From Actinoplanes sp. DH11 (GTDB taxonomy: Bacteria > Actinomycetota > Actinomycetes > Mycobacteriales > Micromonosporaceae), in contig NZ_JAHWGU010000004.1 in NCBI RefSeq assembly GCF_020873875.1, positions 62,001 through 126,000 on the forward strand: a stretch of DNA of 64,000 bases. The letters are read 5' to 3'. The notes beneath the pieces are model-generated. The model made no database searches, was not told the DNA's origin, and saw nothing but the letters and a program-made list of their open reading frames with translations. Within the stretch, counting starts at the first letter, position 1; each line of letters starts with the position of its first letter. This document shows, piece by piece, positions 16,462 to 24,524 of this stretch. Made by a program: the position numbers and the translations under genes.

Positions 16462-17364
16462 TCAGGGCCGGGCCGGGACGCAGATCTGGACGGCGCCGGG
16501 GACCACCGAGGCGCTGAACTTGCGCGTCTTGGCGCGGGCGCCGCCGTCCAGCTCGTATTCGAGCTTGGACTCCAGCTTGACGTCGATGCGCCGGGCCCGG
16601 GTCATCCGGACGAAGGGCGAGTTGTCGGAACGCCCCACGGCCATCGTGCCGAGGGCACGCGCCCACTGCAGGGCGCCCTGCGCGGTGGCCACGCCGACGT
16701 CGAGCCAGCCGTCGTCCGGGGCGGCGTCGTCGAAGGCCCGGATGCCGCCGGTGATCGTGCCGACGTTGCCGATCAGCACGCAGCTGGCCTCGTCGTCGAA
16801 CCAGTCCGTGCCGTCCACCTTGATCTTGGCGCGGGGTGCGTCGCCGTTGACGTGGCGGATGCCGGTCCAGACGTACGCCAGCTTGCCCAGCCGGTCCTTC
16901 AGCGCGCCGTCGGCGTCCTTGATCATGGCGCCGTCGAAGCCGATACCGGCCATCACCGCGAAGTGCTCACCGGCGAGGCGGCCCAGATCGAAGCGGCGGC
17001 GCTCGCCGGTGAACGCGAGTTCGACGGCCTTCTCCATATCGGTGGGGATGCCGAGGTTGCCGGCGAACAGGTTGCCGGTGCCGGCGGGCATGATGGCGAC
17101 CGGGATCTTGCCGCCGCCCTTGGTGGCGGCGAGCACGTCGAGCGAGCGCTGGACCATGCCGTCGCCGCCCCAGACCACCAGGAGGTCCACGCCGGCCTCG
17201 ATCGCCTTGCGGACCTTCTTGGGGGCCTTGCGGCTTTTCGGCACCTCGAACCAGAGCAGCTCGTCGACGCCCTCGCCGGTGATCCGGCGCCGGAGTTCGT
17301 CGAGTCCGCCACCGAGAGTCTTCCGCTGGTGGGCAACGACGGCAATTCTGCGGGGGGTACGCAT
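16462..17364 (-). CDS. Diacylglycerol/sphingosine-kinase-like lipid kinase
   Basis: 300 residues. The DAGK catalytic-domain motif VVWGGDGMVQRSLDVL and the following MPAGTGNLFAGNLGIP match the ATP-binding GGDG and PxGTxN motifs; VMAGIGFDGAMIKD is the third conserved block. It should phosphorylate a membrane lipid such as diacylglycerol in the DagK/YegS/LCB5 manner. It lies 20 bp downstream of a 65-residue gene in the same direction, so the two are likely an operon. Confidence 0.9.
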   Translation of the reverse strand: MRTPRRIAVVAHQRKTLGGGLDELRRRITGEGVDELLWFEVPKSRKAPKKVRKAIEAGVDLLVVWGGDGMVQRSLDVLAATKGGGKIPVAIMPAGTGNLFAGNLGIPTDMEKAVELAFTGERRRFDLGRLAGEHFAVMAGIGFDGAMIKDADGALKDRLGKLAYVWTGIRHVNGDAPRAKIKVDGTDWFDDEASCVLIGNVGTITGGIRAFDDAAPDDGWLDVGVATAQGALQWARALGTMAVGRSDNSPFVRMTRARRIDVKLESKLEYELDGGARAKTRKFSASVVPGAVQICVPARP

Positions 17365-17384
17365 GCCGCCGCCGTTACCCAGAA

Positions 17385-17582
17385 TCAGCGGAAGCCGAAA
17401 CGGCTGCGCTTCTTGCGGCCGAACGTGTTCTGCAGCATGTCGGCGCCCTGACGCAGCAGCCGGGTGCCCCGGCTGGCGCCGCGACGCCGCTCGATGGTTT
17501 CGCTGAGCTTGCGGGCACCGGCGGCGCCGAGCGGGACAAGGATGGCGGTCAGGATCATTCTGCGGGCGAGGTTCCAGATCAT
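17385..17582 (-). CDS. Small basic membrane-associated protein of unknown function
   Basis: 65 residues with an N-terminal hydrophobic helix (MILTAILVPLGAAGARKLSE) and an Arg/Lys-rich tail ending GRKKRSRFGFR. No family recognised. Its position 20 bp upstream of the lipid kinase, in the same direction, and codon usage like its neighbours support it as a gene. A role at the membrane with the kinase is speculative. Confidence 0.6.
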   Translation of the reverse strand: MIWNLARRMILTAILVPLGAAGARKLSETIERRRGASRGTRLLRQGADMLQNTFGRKKRSRFGFR

Positions 17583-17608
17583 GCTGAGCTAATACCCAGC
17601 TTCGGTGA

Positions 17609-18184
17609 TCAGCTCACCGTGTCGCGCATCCGCTGTTCGGCGGCGGCACTACGGATCACCATGAGGCGCAGTTCCAGCTCGTCGGCGACGATCGAGGCCA
17701 GGTGCTCGAGGGCCTTGAGCTGGCGCTGCCCGGCCTCCCGGGGGCGGCTGTCGATGACGTTGACGGTGCCGAGCCGGTAGCCGTCGTGGGTGCGGATCGG
17801 GGCGGCGGCGTAGAACCGCAGGCCCAGCTCCCCGCGGACCAGCGGGTGGTCGAGGGTGCGCGGGTCGACGGCCGCGTTGTTGATCACGTAGACGTCGTCC
17901 TGGGCGATCACGGACGCGCAGAGGCCGGGCTCCTTGCCCACCTCGCGCACCCCGGCCGGCAGTCCCTGGCAGGCGGCCAGCCAGACCCGGTCCTGCTCGA
18001 CGAGCGAGACCGTCGCGATCGGGGTCTCGAAGATGGCACCGGCCACGAACGCGATCCGGTCGTACGCGTCCTCGATCGGCTGGTCGACCATGCGGTACCG
18101 GCGGACCGCCGCGAGCCGGGCCTCCTCGCTGCCCTGGGGCCCGACGTTGTCCAGATATTCATAGGCGTGAGACGGCGATGTCAT
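17609..18184 (-). CDS. GAF-domain protein
   Basis: 191 residues from the ATG at 18182-18184; a further ATG 13 codons upstream is possible. A GAF domain covers residues about 20-170: DAYDRIAFVAGAIFETPIATVSL split by the helix, VWLAACQGLP, LCASVIAQDDVYVINNAAVD, FYAAAPIRTHDGYRLGTVNVIDSRPR. This subtype often senses small ligands or redox state; a cysteine sits in EPGLCAS. No output domain is attached, so it may regulate a partner or be a stand-alone sensor. Lies 26 bp upstream of the small basic protein and lipid kinase genes in the same direction. Confidence 0.85.
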   Translation of the reverse strand: MTSPSHAYEYLDNVGPQGSEEARLAAVRRYRMVDQPIEDAYDRIAFVAGAIFETPIATVSLVEQDRVWLAACQGLPAGVREVGKEPGLCASVIAQDDVYVINNAAVDPRTLDHPLVRGELGLRFYAAAPIRTHDGYRLGTVNVIDSRPREAGQRQLKALEHLASIVADELELRLMVIRSAAAEQRMRDTVS

Positions 18185-18233
18185 GGACGCCAGCCTATGT
18201 CCTCCGAACGTGACGCGTCGCACACCCGGTCAG

Positions 18234-19118
18234 TCAGAATCGGGCGAACGACCTGATCGGCATGCGCGGGCCGAACTTCGGGGCGCCGATCCCGCCGAGG
18301 GCGAAAAGGTCGCAGACCCGGCCCCGGTGACCGCGGAACGGCTCCAGCAACTCCAGCATCCGCTCGTCGGTGCCGCGGACCTCGCCGGCCAGCGCCCAGG
18401 CCACCGTGTTCGGGATGTGGAAGTCACCGACGCTCACCGCGTCCGGGTCGCCGAACGCGTACCGCACCACCTCGGCCGCCGTCCACGGCCCGATGCCGGG
18501 CAGCGCGGTCATCCGGGCGGTCGCCTCGGCCGCGTCGGCGCACCGCTCCAGCCGGTCGGCCACCTGAGCGGCCCGCAGCAGCGCCTGGGTGCGGCGCTGT
18601 TCCACCCCGAACGGGTGGAAGGTCCAGTAGGGCGTGGTCGCGATCGCGGCCGGGTCGGGCGGCAGCACGAGATCCACCGGGCCGGGCGCCGGCTCACCGA
18701 AATGACGGCAGATCGCCCGGTACGACCGGTGCGCCTCCTTGCCGGTCACCTTCTGCTCGAGGATCGCCCGCAGCAGTCGCGGGAACACTCCCCCGGTCGC
18801 CGGCAGGCGGACGCCGGCGAAGGTCTTCGCCAGCCGGGCCACCAGCGGGTTGCCCGCCGCCAGCGGCAGGAAGCCGGTCACGTCGTCGCGCAGCCCGGCG
18901 ATAGCGTCGGCCCGGTCGACCACCCACGCCGCGCCCGGGCCGTGACCGGTCGCGACCAGATCACCGGCGGTGCGCGCCAGGTGCAGCGTCGCCGGCCCGT
19001 CCGGGGTACGCACGGCGAGCCAGAACTCGCCGTCGCGCAACAGGCCGCAGGGGTCGTGTTTCGGCACCAGCAGCGGCCGCACCGAGACACCGAAGTGGTA
19101 ACGCTCGGGCGGCGTCAT
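18234..19118 (-). CDS. DNA-3-methyladenine glycosylase II / AlkA-like HhH-GPD protein
   Basis: 294 residues from the ATG at 19116-19118; a GTG six codons upstream is an alternative. The helix-hairpin-helix is LPGIGPWTAAEVVRYAFG and the catalytic aspartate follows in DAVSVGDFHIPN, which fits AlkA-type alkylbase DNA glycosylases. ILEQKVTGKEAHRSYRAI is the preceding conserved helix. There is no cysteine cluster, so it is not an EndoIII/MutY iron-sulfur type. It would remove alkylated purines as the first step of base excision repair. Confidence 0.9.
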   Translation of the reverse strand: MTPPERYHFGVSVRPLLVPKHDPCGLLRDGEFWLAVRTPDGPATLHLARTAGDLVATGHGPGAAWVVDRADAIAGLRDDVTGFLPLAAGNPLVARLAKTFAGVRLPATGGVFPRLLRAILEQKVTGKEAHRSYRAICRHFGEPAPGPVDLVLPPDPAAIATTPYWTFHPFGVEQRRTQALLRAAQVADRLERCADAAEATARMTALPGIGPWTAAEVVRYAFGDPDAVSVGDFHIPNTVAWALAGEVRGTDERMLELLEPFRGHRGRVCDLFALGGIGAPKFGPRMPIRSFARF

Positions 19119-19174
19119 CCGGCGGCTCACGGTCACCGGGCAACTATGCCACCACCGACCCGGAAAAGGGCAGG

Positions 19175-19213
19175 CCGATGGCCCTGACCTTGCTCCGGGG
19201 TCAGGGCCATCGG
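19175..19213 (-). terminator. Intrinsic terminator after the exported-protein gene
   Basis: Perfect 15-bp stem (CCGATGGCCCTGACC at 19175-19189 pairing with 19199-19213), 9-nt loop; on the minus strand it is followed by CCTGCCCTTTTCC. A second GC-rich hairpin (GCCGCCCGG/CCGGGCGGC, near 19263-19287) precedes it, so termination after the 19403-20707 gene may be tandem. Confidence 0.85.
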
Positions 19214-19402
19214 GAGGTGAACCGGACACCCGAGAAACGGTCCGGTCACCTGTGTGCGGAGCGCCGCCCGGTGGTGGCCGGGCGGCCCGTCGCGTGATCC
19301 GTCCGGCAGGGGGAAGGACGGCCGGTGCGCCGGAGGGGGGCCCGGACGAATCCGGTCCGGCGACACCGTGCGGCGGTACTCCGCGAACGGTGGTCGTACG
19401 AC

Positions 19403-20707
19403 TCAGCCGCGGACGCGGACCCGCACCGAGTCGAAGGCGGGCGTCTGGTTGGCGCGCTCCATCATCGGCGTACGGTGCGAACCGTCACCGGCCCACGAGG
19501 AGCACTGGAACGTACCGGCCTCGGGCAGGCCCGGCACCTGGATGGAGACGGTGTCCGGGGCAGCGCCGCCACGGCTGTCCTCGGTCGCCACGAAGAACGC
19601 CGGCACGGGAGCCGGGTCCGGCGCCGCGTTGGTGCTGTTCAGGATCCGGCACGCGGTGTGGAAGTGGCCGCGGACCAGGCCGTTCTGCAGGACGCTGCTC
19701 TCCACGTAGTAACCGCCCTGGCCGGCCGCGAGGAACCGGTCCCGGATCAGGTTGCGCGTGCTGACCTGAAGGGTGAACGGCTGGTTCACGTTGACCTGGC
19801 GGGGAGCCCGCGTGATCAGCAGGGTGGGGTTGTTCGCGGCGGCGCCGACCTCACCGAACTCGGTGGAGACGCACCGGTCGCCCCGCTGGAAGCCGTCGTG
19901 CGCCTCCAGGTTGCTGGTGTCGCAGGTGTTGGTGAGGATGCCGAGCCCGGCGCCGGGCGGCGGCGTGGTGGCGGTGGGGTCCGGAGCGGGCTGCTCGGGC
20001 TGCTCCTCCGCCGGCGGCTGGGTCTCCTCGGCGGGCGGCTGGTTGCCCTCGCCGTCGCCGTCGCCGGGGGGCTGGTTGCCCTCGCCGTCGGCGGGCGGCT
20101 GGGATTCTCCGCCCTCGGCGGGCGGCTGGTTGCCCTCGCCCTCACCGTCGGCGGGCGGCTGGGATTCCCCGCCTTCGGCGGGCGGCTGGGACTCCTCGCC
20201 CTCGGCGGGGGCGCTGGGCTCCTCGGACGGGGCCTCGCTCGGCTGGCCGTTGCCGCCGCCGTTGTTGCCGCCGCCGTTGTTCCCGCCGCCGTTGTTGTTC
20301 CCGCCGCCGTTGCCGCGGCGGCGAGCCTGGGTGGTGGCCTCCTCGGCCGCCTCCTCGTTGGCGACGTTGTTCATGACCCACTGACGGCACCGGGCACGCA
20401 CCTCGGCCGTGGTGGCGACATCGCCGGCACCGTCGTCGGCGTGCTGGGTGACGCGGCCGTTGTTAGTGGTCCATGTGCCCTGCCGGGTCTCCGTGGAGAG
20501 ATCCGTCTTGTTCGGGGCAGCCAGGTCGTCACAGGCGGCGAGAGCCCGCTTGGTGGTCCGGTCGGTGCTGGCGCTCGAGACCTGGGTGACGGTCACGATA
20601 CCGCCGAACGCGACAAGCGTGGCCGCGACAGCGATGATGCGGCGCCGACCGCTGAACCATGTCGGGGAACTTGCGCGCCGGTACTTGGACCTTCGCATGG
20701 GTGACAC
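19403..20707 (-). CDS. Exported protein with Gly/Asn- and Pro/Gln-rich spacer
   Basis: 434 residues. A basic N terminus and hydrophobic stretch (RIIAVAATLVAFGGIVTV) indicate a signal peptide or anchor. Residues about 55-130 form a small helical domain with cysteines (ALAACDDLAAPNK, RARCRQWVMNNV). Then come a Gly/Asn tract and QPPAEGGES-type repeats to about residue 235, and a C-terminal domain of about 190 residues with Cys (NTCDTSNLEAHDGFQRGDRC) ending VRVRVRG. The modular layout suggests a cell-surface protein with an extended linker. I do not recognise a defined family. It lies downstream of the DUF4142 and SCO0930-type genes, all pointing the same way. Confidence 0.75.
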   Translation of the reverse strand: MSPMRRSKYRRASSPTWFSGRRRIIAVAATLVAFGGIVTVTQVSSASTDRTTKRALAACDDLAAPNKTDLSTETRQGTWTTNNGRVTQHADDGAGDVATTAEVRARCRQWVMNNVANEEAAEEATTQARRRGNGGGNNNGGGNNGGGNNGGGNGQPSEAPSEEPSAPAEGEESQPPAEGGESQPPADGEGEGNQPPAEGGESQPPADGEGNQPPGDGDGEGNQPPAEETQPPAEEQPEQPAPDPTATTPPPGAGLGILTNTCDTSNLEAHDGFQRGDRCVSTEFGEVGAAANNPTLLITRAPRQVNVNQPFTLQVSTRNLIRDRFLAAGQGGYYVESSVLQNGLVRGHFHTACRILNSTNAAPDPAPVPAFFVATEDSRGGAAPDTVSIQVPGLPEAGTFQCSSWAGDGSHRTPMMERANQTPAFDSVRVRVRG

Positions 20708-20737
20708 CTTTCTTGGTCGCCGTGGGCGATGTGAGAC

Positions 20738-21511
20738 CTAGCGCGCCCGGAAGATGCGCATGGTCGTGATGACGCCGACCACCAGTGCGGCGGCGAGGAC
20801 GAGCAGGATCACGGTGTTGCTGAGCCCGGGGACGTTGCCGCCCTCGGTGGCGGCGACGAGCATCTGGTTGTCGACCGGGACCGGGCCCTGTCCGGGAGCC
20901 GCCGGCGCGGGCGCCGTGGGCAGCGCCGCGTAGTCGACGATGCCGCTGCTCTCCAGGAGGGTCATGTGGGTCATCACGAACTGGTTCGTCTGCTGTGCCA
21001 GCAGCCGGACCGAGTCGTTGCGGGTGCTGGCCCGGATCGTGCCGATCGCCGGGAAGATCTTTCCGTGCGCGGCGCGCAGCCGGTCGATGAAGATCTGGTC
21101 GAACTGGGCCGGCGTCGGCGCGTTGCGCATCTCGTTGAGCCAGACCTCCTGGTCGCCGTTGGGCTTGTTCGGGAGGCTGATGCCGAGTTTCTTGGCGACC
21201 TTGCGGTCCAGGTTGTCCAGCGAGACGTGCTGTTCCGCGATCGCCTTACCGATCTTGACGACGGCCGGGTTCTCGGACTTCTCCTGGGCCATGTTGCCGG
21301 CCGGGATCTCCCAGAGACCGGCCAGCCGGACCTTGATGACGAAGTCGCGGTCGGCCGCCGTCACCGTGCCGACACCCTTGTCGGTGAGCCCGGTGTTGGG
21401 GGGGATCGGCACCTTGTCGTCGGCGTGCGCCGGCCCGGCGGGCGCCAGCAGGAAAGCCATGGTCAATGCCAGAGTGCCGACCAGCCATCGGGGAATACGG
21501 CGGGCGTTCAT
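20738..21511 (-). CDS. DUF4142-domain exported membrane-anchored protein
   Basis: 257 residues: signal peptide (LVGTLALTMAFLLAPAGPAHA), a helical DUF4142 domain (DRDFVIKVRLAGLWEIPAGN, QHVSLDNLDRKVAKKLGI, NQFVMTHMTLLESS, about residues 50-190), a Pro/Ala linker, and a C-terminal membrane helix ILLVLAAALVVGVITTM followed by basic RIFRAR. DUF4142 proteins have a ferritin-like four-helix shape; their function is unknown. Acts outside the membrane. Neighbours are a secreted-repeat lipoprotein upstream and another exported protein downstream. Confidence 0.87.
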   Translation of the reverse strand: MNARRIPRWLVGTLALTMAFLLAPAGPAHADDKVPIPPNTGLTDKGVGTVTAADRDFVIKVRLAGLWEIPAGNMAQEKSENPAVVKIGKAIAEQHVSLDNLDRKVAKKLGISLPNKPNGDQEVWLNEMRNAPTPAQFDQIFIDRLRAAHGKIFPAIGTIRASTRNDSVRLLAQQTNQFVMTHMTLLESSGIVDYAALPTAPAPAAPGQGPVPVDNQMLVAATEGGNVPGLSNTVILLVLAAALVVGVITTMRIFRAR

Positions 21512-21549
21512 CGGTCTCCTCCAACCTCGATCGATAGGGAACGGCTCGG

Positions 21550-22287
21550 TCAGTAGCTGAAGTCGCTGCCGGAGTCCGACGACTCCTCGCCGCCGGCCTC
21601 GCTGTCAGCCGGCGGGGCGACCGGCTTCGAGATCTTGGGGAGGCAGGTCAGGTTCTTGGTGCCTTTCGGCGTGATGACGAACCACTTGCCGCTGACGTTC
21701 TGGCCCTTCCACTGACCCGGCTTCTTGTCGCCGATGTAGCGGTAGAGCGGCCAGCCCTTGAGGGTCAGCTGCTTGGTGCCGTCGGCCCGGGTCACCGTGC
21801 CGACGAGCGACTCGTCGACGCCGTCCACGGCCGGCTCGCCGTCGTTGGTCAGCACCGGCGGCCAGATCTCGGCGCACTCGCCGTTGCAGTTGGACTTCGC
21901 CGGGTCGTCGGAGTCGGCGTCGAACCGGTAGAGGACGAAACCGTCCTCGTCTTGGACCGTCTCGCCCATCTTCGCGACCTTCTGGGCGGTGAGCTGGGTC
22001 GTGGCGAGTTCCTCGCTAATCTCCGGCGTGTTGGCCTCGTCGCCGGGGGCCGCCTCGGTGGTCGACTCGGGGTCGGCCTCACCGGTCGCCTCGGGATCCG
22101 CCTGACCGGTCGCCTCCGGGTCTGCCCCGGCGGTCGCGCCCGGCGACGCGGCGACCTCGTTGGACGCGGGCTCGGCCGCGTTGCCGTAGTCGGCCGCGTC
22201 GTATCCGGCCGGGGCACAGCCGGGCAGTGCTACCACCGCCGCGAGCGCCGCGCCGACAACCATCAACTTCCGCTTCTCCGGTACCAC
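21550..22287 (-). CDS. SCO0930-family lipoprotein (secreted repeat of unknown function)
   Basis: 245 residues with a lipobox (VVALPGCAPAG) after a hydrophobic signal. A spacer contains DPEATG repeats. The conserved part has the VLYRFDADSDDPAKSNCNG and CAEIWPPVL block, then WPLYRYIGDKKPGQWKGQ and KWFVITPKG, which are the two halves of the secreted-repeat domain (Lipoprotein_15). Similar proteins in actinomycetes have been linked to redox or surface processes without a defined reaction. A possible ECF-type promoter lies upstream, and the sigma/anti-sigma genes are next door. Confidence 0.87.
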   Translation of the reverse strand: MVPEKRKLMVVGAALAAVVALPGCAPAGYDAADYGNAAEPASNEVAASPGATAGADPEATGQADPEATGEADPESTTEAAPGDEANTPEISEELATTQLTAQKVAKMGETVQDEDGFVLYRFDADSDDPAKSNCNGECAEIWPPVLTNDGEPAVDGVDESLVGTVTRADGTKQLTLKGWPLYRYIGDKKPGQWKGQNVSGKWFVITPKGTKNLTCLPKISKPVAPPADSEAGGEESSDSGSDFSY

Positions 22288-22327
22288 GGGTCCTCCAGCT
22301 GATTAATGGCTCCGCCATTTCCGGGCT

Positions 22328-22360
22328 GTAGTACGCAGGGGGTGCGAAGTCGGTTGAACA
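22328..22360 (-). promoter_or_regulatory. Candidate ECF-sigma promoter upstream of the lipoprotein gene
   Basis: On the minus strand TGTTCAACC and GCGTACTAC lie 15 bases apart, which places AACC and CGTAC about 16 apart, the general ECF pattern (AAC-type -35, CGT-type -10). A second GGTTCAACGG is found about 30 bases further upstream. This is pattern matching in one place; the linked sigma factor as user is an inference. Confidence 0.3.
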
Positions 22361-22436
22361 TTCGGCTCGATCAAATTGGGAATTTTTCCGTTGAACCATC
22401 CGGTCCTCCCGTACGTGAAGAGATGACCGCTACGCG

Positions 22437-22474
22437 CAGAAAGGCCCGGCCGCTGATGCGGCCGGGCCTTTCTG
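22437..22474 (-). terminator. Intrinsic terminator after the anti-sigma gene
   Basis: Perfect 17-bp stem (22437-22453 with 22458-22474, core AAGGCCCGGCCGC) and 4-nt loop, beginning 11 bases beyond the anti-sigma stop codon on the minus strand. It separates the sigma operon from the exported-protein genes. Confidence 0.92.
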
Positions 22475-22485
22475 TCGTCGGATGG

Positions 22486-23265
22486 TTACGGAACGCGAAC
22501 CAGGGTGTCTCCCGGGCCGTTCCCGGTGATCTCCTGCACCTGGAGGTGGGCGATGTCCTCACGCGTGGTGCTGGTGACCGCCTGGAGCAGGAGCGGCGAC
22601 GGGTTCGCCGCGGTGCCCCAGCCCTTGTCCCCGATGTCCCAGCTGGCGAGCAGCTCGGCGGTGCCGTCGGTGCGGACCGCGTAGAGACCGCACTTCTTCG
22701 GGCCGGTGATGTTGGAGACCGCGAAGGAGACCTGGGTGCCCCAGTCCTTGCTCTCCAGACCGACCGCCATCGCCACGCCGGTGCGTGGATCGCTGCCGCT
22801 GAACGGCTCGCCGGGCAGCTCGGTGCCGCCGAGGCCGACGCCGTCGGAGTTGGGCAGCGGGTCGAGCTGGCTGCTGCTGCTGCTGCTCTGCGCCCCGGTC
22901 TCCGGCGCCGTCGCGTCGGGGCCGAGCCAGCGGCCGCCGGCGAAGAGCGCGCCGATCGAGAGCATCGCGAAGACGACGACCGCGGCGGCGAGCGAGTAGA
23001 GGCGGCGGCTGTTCGCCCGGCGGCGTTCGGTGCGGACCTCGCTGAGCATCCGGTTGAGCACCTGGCCGTCGCGCTCGGAGTGCTCCGCGGCGATCAGCGC
23101 CTCCGCGTCGACATCCGCCAGCACGTCCGCCACCTGGACGAAGGACTCCAGCTCGAGCGCGCACTGCGGGCACTCGATGAGGTGGTCCTCGAAGCGGGCG
23201 GCATCCCGGTCGTCGAGCACGCCGAGGGCGTACGACGCCACGTCGTAATGCTGTTCCTGGGTCAT
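22486..23265 (-). CDS. Zinc-binding anti-sigma factor (zf-HC2/ZAS) with extracytoplasmic domain
   Basis: 259 residues. The ZAS motif H28-x3-C32-x2-C35 (HLIECPQC) lies in the N-terminal cytoplasmic domain that binds the sigma factor. A single membrane helix (LYSLAAAVVVFAMLSIGALFA) follows, then a Ser-rich linker and an extracytoplasmic domain of about 130 residues (anti-sigma-K type, VGLESKDWGTQVSFAVSN). The start overlaps the sigma stop (ATGA), so the two are translationally coupled. It would hold the sigma factor inactive and release it on an envelope or redox signal. Confidence 0.92.
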   Translation of the reverse strand: MTQEQHYDVASYALGVLDDRDAARFEDHLIECPQCALELESFVQVADVLADVDAEALIAAEHSERDGQVLNRMLSEVRTERRRANSRRLYSLAAAVVVFAMLSIGALFAGGRWLGPDATAPETGAQSSSSSSQLDPLPNSDGVGLGGTELPGEPFSGSDPRTGVAMAVGLESKDWGTQVSFAVSNITGPKKCGLYAVRTDGTAELLASWDIGDKGWGTAANPSPLLLQAVTSTTREDIAHLQVQEITGNGPGDTLVRVP

Positions 23266-23945
23266 TCCGTCACCCCCCGTTGCTGCAGAGCCGTGCGCAA
23301 CGCCCGGAGAGCGTAGTAGACCCGCGACTTCGCCGTGCCGAGCGGGAGGTTCAACGCCTCCGCCGCCTCGGGGACGGTACGTCCGCGGAAGTACGTCTCG
23401 ATGAGGATCTCCCGGTGCGAGTGGCTCAACTGCCGGAGCGCGTCCGACACCGTCATCGACTGCAGGACCTTGTCGGTCTCGTCGGACGTGGTCGGGAAGC
23501 TCTCCAGCTCCCGATCGTACGTCTCGGCGGGGCGCGCGTTGGCGCTGCGGTGCTCGTCGATGGCGATCCGCCGGGCCACCGTGACAAGCCACGGCCGCAG
23601 CGACTGCTGGCCCTGCGCGCCGAGCCGGTGCGCGTTGCGCCAGGCCCGCAGCAGCGTCTCCTGCACGATGTCCTCGGCGCGCTGCCGGTCACCGCCGGTC
23701 AGCCGCAGCACGAACATCAGCAGCGGGCCCGCGTGCTCCTCGTAGAGCATCTTGACCAGCGTGTCCTCGTGACTGGGACTGTTGCTCGGAGTGGCTTCGT
23801 GCCGCGGCGCCTGCCGCGGGATCACCGTGCCCTCGTCGCGCGAGTGGTTCCCACCGTCGAGAGCCTGCCACCTACCACCGGAGTGTTGCCGTGCCATCAC
23901 AAGCACCCTCTCCGGCGCGAGCCGATCCTCGGCCACCGCATGCAT
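23262..23945 (-). CDS. ECF (sigma-70 family) RNA polymerase sigma factor
   Basis: 227 residues if the ATG at 23945 is used; MARQHSGG at 23897 is an alternative that trims a non-conserved lead. Region 2 (MLYEEHAGPLLMFVLRLTGG, AEDIVQETLLRAWRN) and region 4 (LSHSHREILIETYFRGRTVP, AEALNLPLGTAKSRVYYALR) are intact, with the linker rich in acidic residues. The overlapped zinc anti-sigma gene makes it a SigL/SigK-like envelope-response pair. The exported proteins downstream are likely members of its regulon (inference). Confidence 0.93.
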   Translation of the reverse strand: MHAVAEDRLAPERVLVMARQHSGGRWQALDGGNHSRDEGTVIPRQAPRHEATPSNSPSHEDTLVKMLYEEHAGPLLMFVLRLTGGDRQRAEDIVQETLLRAWRNAHRLGAQGQQSLRPWLVTVARRIAIDEHRSANARPAETYDRELESFPTTSDETDKVLQSMTVSDALRQLSHSHREILIETYFRGRTVPEAAEALNLPLGTAKSRVYYALRALRTALQQRGVTE

Positions 23946-24524
23946 CGATACCTCCGCCCGGACCTTTCCCCGTCGCCTGAGTTACGGCTGGGGGGCCCTG
24001 CCGGGATCAATGCCGGCGCGAGATTTTCCGGGACACTCGGTCTCAACGGTCCTCCGCTGCGATCGTGATCGTGAGGCGTACCGGTCGCGGATCACTCTCC
24101 GTATTGATCTACGCCGATTCGGACGCCAGGTAAGGCGGAATAATACTCAGTGACACGGGGGCTCAGACATGGTCGCGAGAATAATTCTCCCGTACGCGGG
24201 AGAGCGCGATCTCGTAGCGTGAACCTACGATTTCGTAGCGTGGATCCAAGGGAGTAACAAGTGGTGAATGACGGGTTCGAGAACCGTTCGGGTGACCCCG
24301 GAATGCCACTCGGCCGGATTGCCGGGCCGGACCGGCGGGAGCGCTCCCATTCCCAATGGCGCTGCTCCGGCGCCTCCTGATCTCATTCCCGATCACACGC
24401 AGCGACCAAGTCGAGGTCAACTTCGCGCGTTCTGAAAGGACACGGCGAGGCCTCCCGCGCCCGGTCCCACGAATCAGGACTGTTGATCATCTGATGGGAG
24501 GCGCGGCGCACATGGTGAGACGCC
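23946..24524. other. Gene-free 579-bp interval with direct repeats and a LacI-type palindrome
   Basis: GCGATCTCGTAGCG (24206-24219) and ACGATTTCGTAGCG (24227-24240) form a direct repeat; each matches 13 of 14 bases of one arm of the 75-bp element. A reading frame of 39 codons starts at GTG 24261 with GGGAG six bases before it and ends at 24380; it resembles nothing I know, and I do not call it a gene. A GGGAGCGCTCCC palindrome lies at 24337. The left end should contain the sigma-factor promoter, which I could not locate. Confidence 0.6.
24337..24349. promoter_or_regulatory. CebR-like palindrome GGGAGCGCTCCCA
   Basis: Matches 13 of 14 positions of TGGGAGCGCTCCCA, the operator of the LacI-family cellobiose regulator CebR and its relatives in actinomycetes. 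No glycoside hydrolase or sugar transporter is nearby, so it may be an orphan or decoy site, or the remnant of a lost gene. Confidence 0.45.

Noticed and set aside
24265..24290. GGGTTCGAGAACC segment reminiscent of a tRNA T-arm
   Set aside because: No acceptor stem, anticodon arm or D-arm can be folded around it.
24261..24380. 39-codon frame with good ribosome binding site near the LacI-type palindrome
   Set aside because: Only the GGGAG spacing supports it; the peptide resembles nothing and there is no coupling to another gene.
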